NCBI RefSeq assembly: GCF_042242105.1
Contig: NC_092031.1
Span: 22,024,662 to 22,088,661, forward strand
DNA: 64,000 bases
DNA from: Pempheris klunzingeri
Taxonomy: Eukaryota > Chordata > Actinopteri > Acropomatiformes > Pempheridae
Reading direction: 5' to 3'
In this document: in pieces, positions 1 through 9,648 of the stretch
Position numbering within the stretch: the stretch's first letter is position 1
How the letters are laid out: each line of letters starts with the position of its first letter
Position numbers and translations under genes: made by a program
Notes under the pieces: generated by a model
Database searches by the model: none
What the model saw: only the letters and a program-made list of their open reading frames with translations
Told to the model about the DNA's origin: nothing

Positions 1-99
1 TCTCAACCCGTCCGGACAGGCTCGTCTTTTAAACATGTTCATTAGAGGCGTCCGCCGTTAAACCTCCGTATAAATCATCCGCACGTTCAGCCTGTCTCC

Positions 100-380
100 G
101 TTTGATAACTTGTTAAGTCTCGCGCTTCTCACGCAAAGTCCACAAACACTCGTCTTTTTCCTCCCATAACGCGACAGTCTCACGTGCGGGGTCGTTTTAG
201 TTGTGTTTTTGTTTCCCTCATGAAACGAGTTTGCAGTAAGAGAGGAGCGAGCTCACCTTCGGCAGCCTGCGGTCTTCAGGTGGTCACACACACGCTCACC
301 GCGCGCTCGGTGAGGGAAGAGCGCCGGTCAGCGCGAGAGAGGAGGCAGCGTCACAACTTCCGTTTGTCTCCTTCAAAGTA
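100..380 (-). promoter_or_regulatory. Candidate promoter and 5' exon of a gene running off the left edge
   Basis: This stretch is GC- and CpG-richer than its right flank. On the minus strand it holds an ETS-like CGGAAGT near 355-361 and, further in, a good splice donor (exon ends at 257, GTGAGC follows at 256-251). That fits a non-coding first exon read leftward out of the window. No coding exon is recognisable, so the gene cannot be named. It could also be an ordinary CpG-rich segment. Confidence 0.25.
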
Positions 381-1365
381 AAGCTCCTGTTGAATTAGAT
401 GTTAATATGGAAACTTTAGTTGTTAACTTGTTTATCTTTTTACCTGCTTGGAATGTGTTCTGCCACTGAATGCTTTCAAGTTTTGCATGCGCAGGATATA
501 TTTTTTTTACCTTCAGTTTCTGAAACAACTGAGCAGTAGACTTTTTGTAGCGCTCTCCGCCACTTGTTTAAGCTTTTATTTTGAAGGCATGATTACATAA
601 CTTCTTCTTTAATAGCATCTATTATCCTTCCTAACTGCGGGTGACTTCACAGAGTTTAGGGGCTGTTAAATGTAACCGGGATCCCACAGAGATACAACAG
701 CACAATCAGAAATCCAAAGAAAAAGTCACGAATGAAGCCAGGATATGGATACTGTGTGCTGCATTATTCTCGATTTAGAGCACTTCTTGGCCGAATTACT
801 AAGAAAATCAAACTGTTGCCTGTTTCCCCGCCTGGTACCTCCTGGAGCCCCATCAGGCACCCTGAGAGAGTGAGGAAGACTTTGTATTGTGGCGACATCT
901 GCTGGTAGAAAGTGGTGCTGTCTGCTGTCAGAAGCTGCTATGGACGTTTGGCATCATCAAATTCAAGAGCAACCTTTTGTCTGTTCCTCTTGTCAGGCAT
1001 CAGCCAACAAATATAAATTAAAGCTGTGCAGCCAATAGAAAAAATAAAAAATAGAAACCGTCCCTATGGTGCAGTTTTTCACAACTTTTCATCAGGATAA
1101 GAATCCTACAGATTTTCTAATCGTCTTTATTATAATCTGGGTTTAGAGGGATTTTACTGATTCTGAATTTTTAACTTGTCAAGACAGTTTTGGTTCTATC
1201 TATCCAGGCTATTAATAGACCTCTATTTTAATAATAATCACAACCAAAAGCTCCTACTTTTTTTTTTTTTTTTGCTGTCGTGAAACTAGTAATGGCTCAA
1301 TAAACGTGACTCATGTGCCAAAAACAGACAGGCAGCAGTCAGGAATCCAAACAGGTTTAACAAAA
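381..1365. other. Intergenic, no gene seen
   Basis: AT-rich spacer without a convincing ORF or exon. A CTCF-like core lies on the minus strand at 891-905, with one mismatch to the CCASYAGRKGGCRSY consensus. A short T run is at 1259-1273. Confidence 0.5.

Positions 1366-1430
<65 letters not shown>
1366..1430. repeat. (GA)n microsatellite
   Basis: About 65 bases of nearly pure GA dinucleotide with one phase slip near 1380. Confidence 0.95.
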
Positions 1431-1436
<6 letters not shown>

Positions 1437-2384
1437 ATTAAAGGGCTGAGTCTCAGATTCAGACGGTGAGGCAGAACCGTTTCATGAGCAGCACATCATG
1501 GGCCAGTATAGAGGAAATACTGCAGAGCTGATGGGAGCAGGTGAGCAGGTGGGCGGTCAGGTGATGGAGAATGGCAGGAGCAGGGGAATTACTGCAGGTC
1601 AGGAGGGAGTAGCAGTCGTTAGTAAAACTAATTCAATCAAAATATTAGAAAGATGTGGAGATTTCAGCCATTTTACTTTCAAAATAAACTCTTGGGGATG
1701 ATTTGAAGTTTAGGAAGGGTCACTTATGAGGGACACATTTGAAAATAGTTATTTTGAGGCTCAACAAAGACACAGCAAAGTTTATTTTACCCTTTTAAAG
1801 CCAGAATTCATTCACTCTTTACAATGCAAATCTCCCAGACTTAGAGAGTTTATATAGTCAGGTCCTCGTTTATCACCACTCAGTATCCCCCTTCTGAAAC
1901 CAGCAAAGCACAAACAGAAAACTCTTCATGCAAGGTCGGCTGTGAAGAGTCACAGCACATCCAGCCAAACATCAACATCACCGCCGTCGCAGTTCAGCCT
2001 CCTTGGAGAGAAACAGCAGAGTGACTGGGTACATGAGAATATGATTGATTGATATGATATCATGATATGATATGCTTATATACTGTAGATGAAGGATACT
2101 GGAGGTGAAGGACCAGCATGCACCTGGGAGGATGTGCCCTAGCCAGAATTCTAGGTCCAGTAATGAGTTGACATGAAGGCACTAGTCTAAGCCCCGCCAA
2201 CGCACTGCAACCCCCCTGCGCCCCCCCCCCCCCCCCCCATAATAAATTATCCAAGACACATAGGAGCATGTTTCATTCATTCAGGTTTTCAATTATATTT
2301 CCGGCGCGCGTTATCTCTCCACATGGTCGTATAAATGTCATGTCAAGCTTCCTCCACACTGTCATTAATAGAATTCTGATTTAT
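1431..2384. other. Intergenic, no gene seen
   Basis: Short open frames here have no recognisable domain. There is a run of 18 C at 2221-2238, and an AT-rich stretch with imperfect inverted repeats (gatatgatatc-like) at 2040-2075. Confidence 0.5.
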
Positions 2385-2975
2385 TTAGATAAGATAAGAT
2401 GTTCATTTGTTAGTCCAACCACGGGGGAAAGGGAGAAGTAAAAAGGTATGTACAGGTTAGACAGAGGAAGTATAAGAATAGAGATTATATACATGGGGGG
2501 AGTATTAAAAAAGAAGGGGGAGAAAAAGAATAAAAGAATAAATGTACAGCACAGTCGGTGAACATTATGGAACAGTTTAGGTGCAGTGTGGTCTACGGGA
2601 GCAGTGTGGTTGTAGAGTCAGACAGCTGCGATATCACTCCTTCACACACTGAAGGTGGAGGAGTGTGTCGCTGAAGGAGCTCTCCAGTGCTGTCAGTGTG
2701 TCCTTCGTGGGGGGTCGCTCCGTCTCATGGATGACAGCTTTGCCATCATCCTCCTCTCTCCCATCACCTCCGCTGGGTCGAGGGGGGCGACCCAGGACAG
2801 AGCTGGCCTTCTTGATGAGCTTGTCCAGTCTCTTCCTGTCCACAGCTGTGATGCTGCTCCCCCAGCAGACCACTACATAGACCACTACATAGACCACTAC
2901 ATAGAAGGTCTTAAGCAGTGCCCTCTGCACTCCAAAAGACCTGAGCCTCCTGAGCAGACAGAGTCTGAACACTGA
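2385..2975 (-). mobile_element. L2-like LINE fragment (ORF2 C-terminus and 3' end)
   Basis: Read on the minus strand, 2640-2972 encodes the end of a reverse-transcriptase ORF2. It shows the fish L2-type sequence LRRLRSFGV, then VCWGSSITAVDRKRLDKLIKKA, then a decayed tail ending near CVKE. The 3' end at 2385-2410 has an (ATCTT)n-like tail. A 12-base unit (accactacatag) is repeated three times at 2867-2903 and gives the repeated YVVV. The copy is 5'-truncated and non-functional. Clade is assigned from memory of fish L2/Maui-type proteins. Confidence 0.75.
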
Positions 2976-3240
2976 AATAAGCAGTTGGGTAAAACAAAAG
3001 TAGGAAAAAAGCAGGAGGAAAACTCAAAGTTAGGTGAGAGCTGCTGTAACAGGCTGCCACATGGACATTTAATTCTCTGTTCCACCGCGTCACTATGACA
3101 ACAATTACTAAATTACTAAATCTAAATTTTGCTGAAAGGCAGTGGTATAAAATCCAGTGAAAGGGGTTTTTCTACTATGTTATGACCAAGAAATCCTGTT
3201 TCGGCACACGAAAGTGAGAAGGTCATGACCTGAGGGCTCC

Positions 3241-3700
3241 CAAAGTCGACTTAGACTTTTCTTTATTGATCCCCCATAGGGGGAAATTTACATGTTACAG
3301 CAGCAACAATAGAAAAAAGAAAGGAAAGAAAACAACAGTAGAAAATAAGCAGTAGCAAATAAATATATGTTGTAATGATAAATAAATATTTACACTATGG
3401 ACATAAAATGTACAAGTATGGACAGGAATGTGAAATGAATGGAATGATATGAGTGAAAAACAGTGCCAGTCAGCTACCATGCAGTAACTATGGACTGTTC
3501 CCCAGTGTGTTAACATCAGCCAGTGATGCTGCTGTTAAAGACTCTGATGGCTGATGGGAGGAATGACCTGCGGTAGCGTTCCTTCTTGCAGGGTGGGGGC
3601 CTCAGCCTGCTGCTGAAGGAGCTGCTGAGGGCCCCCACAGTCCCGTGCAGGGGGTGAGAGGGGTTGTCCATGATGGACAAGATGGTTGTCCATGATTAGT
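3241..3700 (-). mobile_element. L2-like LINE 3' end, second fragment
   Basis: On the minus strand 3535-3690 reads as an ORF2 C-terminus: MDNPSHPLHGTVGALSSSFS, then LRPPPCKKERYRRSFLPSAI, then a stop. A 3' UTR follows, ending in the usual fish signature of GGGGGAAATT and TTTATTGATC (complement) at 3258-3292. The same 3' UTR recurs in the opposite orientation at 60940-61055. The copy is strongly 5'-truncated. Confidence 0.8.
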
Positions 3701-4197
3701 CGTCCCGACTAATTGTTCAATATTTATGCAAATTCAATGAGGCAGTATCTGGGGTAAACTGGGGTAAAAATCACTAAAACCAGTTTAGATGTGATAAATT
3801 TTTTGAAAAATGGTCAAATTAATATGTTGCCATATGATAATTCCAGGGTCCAGAGTCCCAGGCTGTGGTGAGGGTTTGCCCTGAGGGCTCTGGGTGTCCT
3901 CTGGGCAGTCACACTGACATTATGTTTACAACCTTTGATTTCATTTAAAAAGGAAAAAAATTCTTATTTTTATTTATTTTCATAATTTCAGACATTTTGT
4001 GCTTATCTGGATTATAAATGACACTATTTCAAACTGTAGTTTTAGCAGAAGGCTTTGTAATATCCCACCCAAATTATATGTTGGTCAACCTTTGCTCACA
4101 TTTCTGGTCCATAAGCTTATACAGTTTCAACAACAGTATTTTCTTCCTCGAAGGTAATCAGTAAATGCTCTACAGGTGATGGACAGTAACAGAATAG
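3701..4197. other. Intergenic, no gene seen
   Basis: AT-rich spacer between the LINE fragment and the SINE. No ORF, RNA gene or clear repeat was recognised. Confidence 0.5.
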
Positions 4198-4500
4198 GTA
4201 ATTGGTGCAGTGGTTAGCACTGTTTCCTTACAGCAAGAAGGTTGCTGGTTCAAATCTGCCAGATGGTTTGCAGTTTGAACCTGGAGCCTTTCTGTGTGAG
4301 TTTGCATGTTCTCCCTGTGTTTGTGTGGGTTTTCTCTGGGTACTCCGGCTTCCTCCCTCAGCCCAAAGACATGCAGGTTAATTGGTGACTCTAAATTGCC
4401 CCTGGGTGTGAATGTGAGTGGCTGTCTCTCTCTACGTGTTGGCCTGTGATTGAGCGGCGACCAATCCAGAGTGTACCCCACCTCTCACCCAATGTCCAGC
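4198..4500 (+). mobile_element. tRNA-derived SINE, 3'-truncated
   Basis: An A-box-like stretch (AGTGGTTAGCACTG, 4206-4219) and a B-box-like stretch (GGTTCAAATCT) start a body that is very common in fish genomes (ATGTTCTCCCTGTG, GACATGCAGGTTAATTGG, TCTAAATTGCCC). The usual ending is missing: the copy runs into the (ATATT)n array. The missing ending resembles the separate fragment at 15030-15112. Confidence 0.75.
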
Positions 4501-4510
4501 CCCAAATGAA

Positions 4511-4648
4511 TGATTATTATATTATATTATATTATATTATATTATATTATATTATATTATATTATATTATATTATATTATATTATATTATATTATATTAT
4601 ATTATATTATATTATATTATATTATATTATATTATATTATATCATATT
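4511..4648. repeat. (ATATT)n pentanucleotide array
   Basis: About 27 nearly perfect tandem ATATT units, with one interruption near 4642. It starts at the broken end of the SINE. It creates a long artificial frame of repeated YYIIL that is not a gene. Confidence 0.97.
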
Positions 4649-4958
4649 ATGCAATAAAGGGGCAAGACATATTTTAAGTTATAAAAATACTCGAATACTC
4701 CTTGAATAATAAATGTGTCTTTCCATAAAAATGTTAAATTGTATCTTGTTCTATCACTATCACTTCTCCCTCATTAAAGAATAAAGAATCTATGAGAATG
4801 TGAATATTGCTCATTTCAAACGTTTGATTAATGGCCACAGGATGTCTCCTACTACAGACTCACTGTTTGGCACCAGGAGGCTTCGAGTTTCCACTGCTGA
4901 CTTCACTTGAACGGGCTCAGGCAGGACACACCAGCAGCGAAGTGTGGTTCCTGTGTGA

Positions 4959-5108
4959 CCGCTGGGGGGCAGCAGCGCTTTATGCGGACCTAATAAACAC
5001 ACCAGAAAAGAAGAAGAAGAAGAAGAAGAAGACGAAGAAGAAGAAGAAGAAGGAGGAGGGCGGAACCGGAACCGGAACCGGAATTCGACACAATAACATT
5101 TTTGAAAT
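4959..5108 (+). promoter_or_regulatory. Promoter region of the MADF gene with CTCF-like site and purine tract
   Basis: A CTCF-like core, CCGCTGGGGGGCAGC, is at 4959-4973. A GAA-rich purine tract spans about 5006-5060, and three GGAACC units follow at 5062-5082, ending 27 bases before the ATG. No TATA box is seen. The purine tract and GC-rich repeats suggest a TATA-less promoter with the start site close to the ATG. Binding and start site are inferred. Confidence 0.45.
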
Positions 5109-7407
5109 ATGGCGGCTAACGCTGGTCGGACGAGATGGACCATGGCTATGGAAGATTTACTGATAGAATGCTGGCAACATTATGAGTGTTTGTACAACAT
5201 GTCGTCGGATACGGGTCAGAATGAAGCCCAGAAGGAGCGGGACTGGAAGGAAATAGCAGTGGCTCTGGGACTCCCAGGTGCTGATTTGATATCCTGTACT
5301 CTGTGTGTGCGTGCGCGCGCCTGCCTGCCTGCTGATAGCCGTGTTGTTGTGCTGTGTTGCAGTGGAGGAGGTGAAGGTGAGGGCAGCCTCTCTGCGGACT
5401 CAGTACTCCAAACTGCTGAAGCCTCTGCGCAGCGGGAGGAGCAATAAAGCGGTGACACCGGGACAGAAGAGGATCCTCAGCTCCCTCAAGTTCTTAGAGA
5501 AACACGTCGCCTCCCGTCCCACCGAAGCACATGTGAGCTTTAAGGATTAAGCTTCTGTGTGTCAGTTCCACTCAGGACATCTGCAGCTCAACCTAAAACA
5601 CATACATCACTTTAACTGTATGCTACATTCTTAATAATGATAATATTATTTGTGTAGCACCTTTAACAACAGACTATGCTTCCTTAACATTAGCATACAA
5701 GAGGTACAAAGTTTTATTTTCTCCTGTGTTGCAGTTAATATGCTGATAAAAAGAGGTTTGTCTGCTGTAACTCCATTAAAGTCCCCAGTAATGGCTAGAA
5801 AGTTAACGCATCATGCTGCACTTCAGCAAATGCTATGCTACCTTTGTGCCGAATGGAGCCAAACTGAAGGTGCTGCAGGTGACTAATAACACGACAGTCC
5901 CATAAACCTTCAGCATATTGTGTCCACAATATGTTTAATGATGGTCATGCGTTGTTCTTAATTTAATTTAAACCTGCAGGATGGGACTTGTTTTCTGGCA
6001 GTGAGAGTAATTACACAAACACAGTGGGCACATGCTGATGACGTATAGTCACGAAGCTACAGAGAAACAAGACAGTATTCCATTGTTTAGGTAGAGTAAC
6101 AGCGACACAGCCTTCTCAGAGGACTTGTGCAAACTGCTGAGTTATTCCTTGAAGTTGTGATGCCTTCATGTCACTTTCAAAAATACAGACGATCTGTGTT
6201 ACAGCTCGACCAATCAGCAGAAGGGATGTTGACCGTGCAACAGGACAGCGATGACGCGAAGCCAAAGAACGCGACCTTTCAGCTGGACCTTGACTCCGGC
6301 CGGTCGCGCTCGCCGGCTGACGGTGGTGGCGTCTTTCGGGCTGCCTGGCCTGTGGAAAAGGAAGATGTGTTTTTCGAACTGTGGCGGCAGCACGAATGTC
6401 TGTACAACGTGGGTGCGAAGAAATTTTGCAGCCAGCTTGAGAAGGAAAAGAAATGGGCTGAAATTGCTGCTGTTTTAGAAATTCCAGGTAAGCGCTTGTT
6501 TGTCCTAACCAATGGATTCATCATTTAGTCTATAAAATACCTTCTAATAGTGAAAAGTTCCTGATACGGTAGCACGCCATGAGATGCAGCAATGAGCCAG
6601 CAAAAGGTAGAGAGCAAGAAGACTGCAAACATGCATCACATTTATTAGGCCTGGGGTTTTGGTGAGTGACTCTGAGCTGCTCATTCTTGAATCCTTAGCT
6701 TTGAATCGAATTGTTGGGTCTCTCTTAATCACAGAGTCTGGACCTGCTCTTCTTCTTTTTTTTTTTGCGACTTGCAGTTGAAGCTGTGAAGATGAGGGCC
6801 AGCTCACTACGGACTCAGTACTCCAAACTGGTGAAACCTGGGAAGAGGAAGACTCCCTTGACAGCCAGGCAGAGGAAGATCCTGATGTCCTGCGACTTCC
6901 TCAAAAAATACATCTGCCATCGTCCCACCAAAGGCGGCGTGAGTGCTACCATTAAAACACCGCGTGGACACTTCCGGTCACATCCTCTGTGCACACGTGA
7001 CATTCACATGTAATCTGCGTTCACAGCTCGACCGGTCGATGACGGACGCGGTGGAGACGCAGCAGGACAGCAGCGACAGCGAGCCGGAGAACACAGAGCT
7101 GTCCTCGAGGGACTCGACGCCCTCACCCACCGAAAGCCCCTCTGTTTCTCCCCCTGCCGAAAAACAGCCCAGAAACCAAAGCAGGAATGATGGAGAGAGG
7201 CAGAAAGCTGCGTTGCTGCAGCACATGTTGGACATTATTCAGGAGCCGAGCAGACAACCGGAGAGAGACTGCGAGGACTCGTTTGGCGTCACTGTCGCGA
7301 TGGAACTGAAGAGACTGCGGAGCCCCGTTTTGAGGAACAGGGTCAAAAGACAAATCATGACTATTCTATATGACGCTCTTGACTCTGAGCAGATAACGGT
7401 CTCGTAG
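5109..7407 (+). CDS. Protein with two MADF domains and a BESS-like motif
   Basis: Five exons join in frame to 387 aa: 5109-5277, 5363-5532, 6205-6487, 6778-6938 and 7027-7407. MADF 1 spans about residues 10-113 (ECWQHYECLYN, DWKEIAVALGLP, then VRAASLRTQYSKLLKP). MADF 2 spans about 155-261 (ELWRQHECLYN, KWAEIAAVLEIP, MRASSLRTQYSKLVKP). MADF is a Myb/SANT-like DNA-binding fold. Exon 5 holds an acidic Ser-rich stretch (DSSDSEPENTE). Its C-terminus, about 345-380, resembles a BESS protein-interaction motif (MELKRLRSPVLRNRVKRQIM). The family usually has one MADF per protein, so this is probably a nuclear DNA-binding regulator. The two units share intron positions and phases, so the gene grew by internal duplication. 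The start is the first ATG in a plausible context. An alternative reading as two adjacent genes fails: exon 2 has no stop before its good GTGAGC donor, and exon 3 continues in phase. I do not recognise a named orthologue. Confidence 0.85.
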
Positions 7408-8785
7408 CAGCCCCCAGCACACTTTCCCACGCTCTGTAACCTTCGTCATACCTTAAAGCTGGGGTTGGCAACAAAAGACTAGATTATGAAAATATCCAAC
7501 TGATAAAATCCCAGCCCCTCCCCTCAGGACTCACTTCCCCAAAACACACGAAGCCTACAGATAATTATCAGCTGACTCTGCAGCTCTCCTACCAGGTTCC
7601 CTCAAATAGAACCCGTGCTCGTTAGAAAATGTGCACGCCAACTAAGCATAATGTACACTTTCATCACTTTAATTAATTCAACGATATAGTAATGCTTTTT
7701 AAATCATTTTAACGCCTCCTTGTTTTGAATAACTCCCCCAAAAGTCTTATTGCCTGACGTCGGTCACCGTGGGTGCGCTAACGTCCAGAGAGTTCTCATT
7801 CCTCGGCATCAAGCACCGACGGCTTTTGTCACATCTTTAAGCATCTCCCAGCGACACACAAGGCGCCTTCTGCAGCAATATTAGAGCTCAGAGGAGCTGT
7901 TCGGACCGTCGACTCATTCCAAGACCGTAGGCAACAAAGCCGTGTGGTCAAGTTTAGGAAAAGATGAAAGTTTGTTAAGTTAAGTTGAGTCGAGTTAAGT
8001 TTTACTTTTGGTTTCACACAGGACTCTGATTCTGACACACGCCTGCTTCACAGAAATGCCTGCTGCTCTCTGCCCCGGCCATTAATTTATATTTAATTTA
8101 ATTTTCAGCCATAGCAGACGGCTGTTTTGAATGGAAATTGCACCCACTGTACGCTACGTGCTCTGCACCAGACAGCAGACTTAGCAAACAGTTGGTGGTG
8201 CTCCACGGACTCTTCTTCGTTCTGTATTTCGCAGCTTACTGGACTTTTAAAACTGGGTGTCTGCGCTGGCGTCCTGGTGGTCTTTTCTCATGCCATCCTC
8301 CAGTGATTACCTTTTTAATATTGTTCCTTTACCCCCAAGTGTATTCAGACCCGTATACTGCCTCAAGCTCAAATTGCCTTGTTACTGTGGTTGGAATAAT
8401 AAATCTGTTGTAAGTTCCACTGTGTAAATAAAGTTAAAGGATGGAGCAGCCGCAGTGACAGAGAACCAAGGTTCAGTTGTTCCAGATACAACAGAAACTC
8501 GTTCAGAGGAAAGATTGCAGTTAAAAAAAAAAAAAAAGTGCTTTTCATACTTTGCAGACTGAAAATTGACAGACAAATAAAAGCTTTCTTTCACAGAGGT
8601 ATTTTATCGACCCTGTGAACGTGTGAAGAGTCACGTTGGGGAAGCTCAAGGCTTCTTTTAAGGGGGGGAGCTTTTCAGCAGCGCTCGCAGCAGAAGCTCT
8701 CCTCCTTGGCGCTGCCGTGGCAACACAGCCGGTGGATTGTCAGTGCAGTGTGTCAGTCGCTTTTGGACACTTGAGGCACTTGGTT
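7408..8785 (+). other. 3' UTR of the MADF gene and spacer
   Basis: No further coding exon is seen. Two AATAAA signals, at 8398-8403 and 8427-8432, would end a roughly 1-kb 3' UTR. An A run is at 8524-8537. The remainder up to the minisatellite has no recognisable feature. Confidence 0.5.
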
Positions 8786-9323
8786 CCTGTGGGTCCTGGT
8801 CCTGGTCCTGCTGATGTGGTTCTCTGGTTCCTGTGGGTCCTGGTCCCAGTTCTGCTGATGTGGATCCTGGTCCTGGTTCTGCTGATGTGGTTCCCTGGTT
8901 CCTGTGGGTCCTGGTCCTGGTCCTGCTGATGTGGTTCTCTGGTTCCTATGGATCCTGGTTCTGCTGATGTGGTTCCCTGGTTCCTATGGATCCTGGTTCT
9001 GCTGATGTGGTTCCCTGGTTCCTATGGATCCTGGTCCCGGTCCCGCTGATGTGGTTCTCTGGTTCCTATGGATCCTGGTCCTGGTTCTGCTGATGTGGTT
9101 CTCTGGTTCCTATGGATCCTGGTCCTGGTCCCGCTGATGTGGTTCTCTGGTTCCTGTGGATCCTGGTCCTGGTCCTGCTGATGTGGTTCCCTGGTTCCTA
9201 TGGATCCTGGTCCTGGCCCCGCTGATGTGGTTCTCTGGTTCCTATGGATCCTGGTCCTGGTTCTGCTGATGTGGTTCCCTGGTTCCTATGGATCCTGGTC
9301 CTGGTCCCGCTGATGTGGTTCTC
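8786..9323. repeat. Minisatellite, about 13 units of 29-46 bp
   Basis: The tandem unit is mostly 44 bp and built from GGTTCCTATGGATCC, TGGTCCTGGTCC and GCTGATGTGGTTC. Units vary in the number of TGGTCC/TGGTTC hexamers, which gives the length differences. The open frame through it (repeated FLWVLVPVLLMW) is a by-product of the repeat. It ends abruptly where the retroposon starts. Confidence 0.93.
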
Positions 9324-9648
9324 CACCAGCCAATGGATGTGCGTCTGTCCAAGGCTACAGCCTGTCCGTCCTTGGGAGCTGGATCTCTCCTTCACTGTGG
9401 TGCTCCCGGAGGTTTCTCTTTTCCCACTGGGTTTTTTGAGTTTTTCCTTCCTGAAGAAGGAGGGTCATAAAGGGCAGGTGATGCCTCGGACTGATCCACC
9501 GGACTGATCCATTGGCCTCATCGACTGCTGGACTCTTTATTAGATTGTTCGTTAGCTTACACTTGTTTATTTCAGTGAACTTTGTAAAGCACTATGAGAC
9601 ACTCTGTTGTGATATTGGGCTATACAAATAAAATTGAATTGAATTGAA
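9324..9648 (+). mobile_element. Retroposon-like dispersed repeat, about 325 bp
   Basis: It begins CACCAGCCAATGGATGTG and ends in GGGCTATACAAATAAAATTG plus a short (GAATT)n tail. A second copy with the same two ends lies inverted at 61500-61821. The tail alone recurs at 56597-56668. Matching ends in two places define the unit. There is no ORF of its own, so it is non-autonomous. It abuts the finger array of the pseudogene at 9649. Confidence 0.75.

Noticed and set aside
4446-4709. Open frame of repeated YYIIL
   Set aside because: It is a translation of the (ATATT)n array.
5650-6528. Separate second gene starting in the MADF locus
   Set aside because: The sequence before 6205 in that frame has no similarity, while exon 3 joins exon 2 in phase with a good acceptor. 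One five-exon gene explains all parts.
8636-9507. Long open frames through the minisatellite and retroposon
   Set aside because: They arise because the repeat unit lacks stops in some frames. The peptide only mirrors the repeat, and no exon signals are present.
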